Shown piece by piece: positions 5,930 through 7,627 of a stretch of 7,627 nucleotides of DNA. Origin of the DNA: Rhodobacterales bacterium (GTDB lineage: Bacteria > Pseudomonadota > Alphaproteobacteria > Rhodobacterales > Rhodobacteraceae); contig JAAFIJ010000118.1 of NCBI GenBank assembly GCA_013298675.1, positions 1 through 7,627 on the forward strand, in the 5' to 3' direction. Both the position numbers and the translations under genes were made by a program. Position 1 is the first letter of the stretch, and every line of letters begins with the position of its first letter. A model generated the notes under the pieces. That model did no database searches. It was not told the DNA's origin and saw only the letters and a program-made list of their open reading frames with translations.

Positions 5930-6550
5930 TTACACCAAACGATTCGCATATTTTGCGATTGCCAATCGAAATGGCATCAGTGCCAAAACATCGACCAAAA
6001 CCTTGACGCACCAATCTGCGACGCCCAAGGAAACCCAGAACGGCACCTGAGGGCCAAAACCCAGCAGCGAAACAGAGGCGGTCGCCCAAGACACGTCATT
6101 TGCGGGCTCTATCCAGACAAACATCGCCGAAAACGCGAGTGTAAAGAAAATCGCGGTGTCAGCCGTTGACCCCAGTAAGGTGGACAAGAAAGGCGCGCGC
6201 CACCACGCCGCTTGTCGCAGCCGATCAAAGATCACGATGTCCAGCAATTGACCGATCAGAAAGGCAAGCCCTGAACCAATTGCCACCCGCAAGGTGACCA
6301 AAGGGCCAAACTCACCCTGAATTTGGGTGCCTATGACCGAACAGATAAGCCCCGCACCAAACCCGAACAGCACCACGCGCCGCGCCGCAGCGACACCGTA
6401 GAACCGATTGACGAGGTCAGAGACCAGAAACGCGAGAGGATAGGTAAATGCGCCCCACGTCAGCCATTGGCCAATCGGGAACTGCACAAGGATGTTAGAG
6501 GCCACAACGATAATGGCCATGGCAAGAATGCCAGGCAGAAGTTTGTTCAT
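5930..6550 (-). CDS. yhhQ: Queuosine precursor transporter (VUT family, YhhQ)
   Basis: A 206-residue integral inner-membrane protein with about six hydrophobic segments (roughly residues 4-24, 30-48, 55-75, 87-106, 122-145, 165-192). Family signatures are TYPLAFLVSDLVNRFYG (36-52), GLAFLIGQLLDIVIFDRLR (94-112) and FLSTLLGSTADTAIFF (121-136); the conserved polar residues within membrane spans are typical of YhhQ/COG1738. The family imports preQ0/preQ1 (in some members queuine) for queuosine modification of tRNA anticodons. The ATG at 6550 begins MNKLLPGI; the same frame is open to an ATG at 6676, but that extension runs through the leader and would overlap the preceding gene. GGAA (6561-6558) lies seven bases before the ATG and falls inside a candidate preQ1-I riboswitch, which supports this start and the function. 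It lies 122 bases after the phytase-like gene. Confidence 0.9.
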   Translation of the reverse strand: MNKLLPGILAMAIIVVASNILVQFPIGQWLTWGAFTYPLAFLVSDLVNRFYGVAAARRVVLFGFGAGLICSVIGTQIQGEFGPLVTLRVAIGSGLAFLIGQLLDIVIFDRLRQAAWWRAPFLSTLLGSTADTAIFFTLAFSAMFVWIEPANDVSWATASVSLLGFGPQVPFWVSLGVADWCVKVLVDVLALMPFRLAIAKYANRLV

Positions 6551-6557
6551 GATGTTA

Positions 6558-6587
6558 TTCCGTTTTTTACAAGGTCGCGGAGACTTG
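6558..6587 (-). ncRNA. Candidate preQ1-I riboswitch in the yhhQ leader, covering its ribosome-binding site
   Basis: Read on the minus strand: CAAG (6587-6584), loop TCTCCGCGAC (6583-6574), CTTG (6573-6570), then TAAAAAA (6569-6563) and CGGA (6562-6559). CAAG/CTTG gives a 4-bp P1. TCCG in the loop (6581-6578) pairs with CGGA in the tail as P2, making an H-type pseudoknot with an A-rich loop, the layout of preQ1-I aptamers. The 10-base P1 loop begins UC and ends AC, matching the Thermoanaerobacter tengcongensis aptamer as I recall it, including the terminal C that reads preQ1. The tail is the yhhQ Shine-Dalgarno (GGAA, seven bases from the ATG), so ligand binding would block initiation. P1 is short and AU-rich and the tail differs from the classical AAAAAACUA. 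The gene downstream, a queuosine-precursor importer, is the expected target. Confidence 0.6.
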
Positions 6588-6672
6588 GTTCGCAAAGCAG
6601 ACTTGGCCCACAAGGGACACATGACCCACAGGATTGAGGGACGCGCGGATTTAGGCAATCCGTCAGATGAAG

Positions 6673-7566
6673 TCAATCTGGCAAAACATACTCATCAAGT
6701 TGCGTCGAAAAGAGGGCGTTGAAATTGTCGTCCGCCATCATGGTCGCAACCAACCTGCCCGCCGGATTGCGCCACACCGACAGCGCTTCAAGATTTTCAT
6801 GCGTCCCTATCGCGGTGGTAAACAGCGTCACCTCGTTCACAAACCCCTGGTCTGTCAGATCAAATCGCCGCAACCGGGACGAAAATGCCGGAAAACCGTA
6901 GTACAGTCGCTCTAACAGGTAGAACCGGCCATCGGGGCCAAAATCGGCAGAAACCGCCAAGTAGCCTCCCCGCCGTGGCAAACTCAACTCATGGTCCCAA
7001 TCGGTGCCGTCAAACCGAAACACCGGGAATTCAGCTCCAAACCCAGCAGGCGCCTCGGGCACCGTGTAAATCACACCCGCACGGTCTATGGCCAAAGACT
7101 CTAGCGATCGGTTGTTCATATAATCCGCAAACTCTGGTGGGGATGGCAACTTGACGGGAAAGTCATCAATCGTCGGAAAAGCGGCGATCAGCGCATAAAG
7201 CTCATATGAGACATAGATCGTGCCGTCTGGACCAACGGCAACGCCTTCGGTGTCTTTGTGGCTAAGATATAGACTGCCCCGAAACGTCTTCAGCTGTTTC
7301 ATCGGTTCAAAAGAGGCCGACTCCACCCGTCCTGAAACGTCGCGCGTGATCACGCCATGCGTGTAACTTCCGTTGTCACTAATGGCCAATAAGCGCGATC
7401 CATCGTCGGAAATGTCGATGGCCGAAATACCCCCGAACAACGGGTCGTCAGATTCGAGGATCGTTTCACTTAACAACCCCAAAGGGGTTTCGGGCGGGAC
7501 ACTGCTTTGGATGCTGACCAGAGACAGAATGCCCGCCGCTATTCCGATGATAGTACTTTTGCGCAT
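6673..7566 (-). CDS. Secreted phytase-like / esterase-like beta-propeller protein
   Basis: A 297-residue protein with a Sec-type signal peptide: a charged start (MRKS) then a hydrophobic core to about residue 20 (IIGIAAGILSLVSIQ), so it is probably periplasmic. The mature part carries repeated strands of the kind in the 'esterase-like activity of phytase' family (PF13449): GGISAIDISDDGSRLLAISDNG-type blade at 45-66, DTEGVAVGPDGTIYVSYE (105-122), NRSLESLAID (152-161), YLAVSADFGPDGRFYLLER (202-220) and ENLEALSVW (258-266). The spaced Glu/Asp residues in DTEG, LES and LEA are family-conserved and may bind metal. The family has been linked to phosphoesterase-like activity, but biochemical proof is thin, so no substrate is assigned. 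The ATG is chosen because it begins the signal peptide. No Shine-Dalgarno precedes it and the frame stays open to the window edge, so an upstream start or coupling to an overlapping gene is possible. Confidence 0.82.
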   Translation of the reverse strand: MRKSTIIGIAAGILSLVSIQSSVPPETPLGLLSETILESDDPLFGGISAIDISDDGSRLLAISDNGSYTHGVITRDVSGRVESASFEPMKQLKTFRGSLYLSHKDTEGVAVGPDGTIYVSYELYALIAAFPTIDDFPVKLPSPPEFADYMNNRSLESLAIDRAGVIYTVPEAPAGFGAEFPVFRFDGTDWDHELSLPRRGGYLAVSADFGPDGRFYLLERLYYGFPAFSSRLRRFDLTDQGFVNEVTLFTTAIGTHENLEALSVWRNPAGRLVATMMADDNFNALFSTQLDEYVLPD

Positions 7567-7627
7567 TGGCGGGGTAAATCGGCCAAGGTGTAATCCCGGG
7601 CGCCCTTTTGTTTCTTTGGTGGTTTTT

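Noticed and set aside
6581..6606. Direct repeat AGACTTGG at 6581-6588 and 6599-6606 in the yhhQ leader
   Set aside because: Only 8 bases and two copies. It could offer an alternative partner for the P1 strand but is too short to call a repeat element.
6551..6676. Longer yhhQ start at 6676 giving 248 residues
   Set aside because: The extra 42 residues are not membrane-like, would overlap the preceding gene's stop, and would be encoded by the region with the riboswitch-like fold. The ATG at 6550 has a spaced GGAA and begins the first membrane helix.

Overview
The window looks like chromosomal DNA from an alphaproteobacterium, most likely a marine Rhodobacterales/Roseobacter-group member. The reasons are moderately high GC, the alphaproteobacterial gene families present, and a ribosome-binding site that exactly matches the 3' end of alphaproteobacterial 16S rRNA. 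The species is an inference; no rRNA gene is present. No tRNA, insertion sequence, phage gene or CRISPR array is visible.

Layout. On the plus strand, the window opens inside a membrane-bound hybrid sensor histidine kinase (PAS, HisKA, HATPase, receiver), followed after 57 bases by pncB (nicotinate phosphoribosyltransferase, NAD salvage). Everything from 3039 to the right edge is on the minus strand and converges on pncB with a 14-base gap. Read in its own direction, the minus strand carries: a secreted phytase-like/esterase-like beta-propeller protein; a short leader with a candidate preQ1-I riboswitch; yhhQ, a queuosine-precursor transporter; a 259-base intergenic region; and a tight three-gene operon of arfB (ribosome rescue hydrolase), a class-III aminotransferase-fold phospho-lyase resembling ETNPPL/AGXT2L, and an APH-fold small-molecule kinase. 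Both internal junctions of that operon are one-base TGATG stop/start overlaps.

How the genes work together. The kinase and phospho-lyase form a recognisable two-step module: phosphorylate an amino alcohol or hydroxy-amino acid, then remove phosphate and ammonia with PLP. The yhhQ leader can fold as a small H-type pseudoknot that covers its own Shine-Dalgarno sequence, as expected for preQ1 feedback on precursor uptake.

The most unusual part is 5702-5875. On the minus strand it holds a 17-base perfect complement of the 16S rRNA tail, an optimally spaced 18-codon ORF, a hairpin overlapping that ORF's stop codon, a possible internal anti-Shine-Dalgarno, and a strong 13-bp terminator-like hairpin ending only 31 bases before the arfB start. 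It could be an independent small-protein or sRNA gene, or a translation-sensing attenuator in front of a ribosome-rescue operon. The elements are visible in the sequence; the mechanism is inference.
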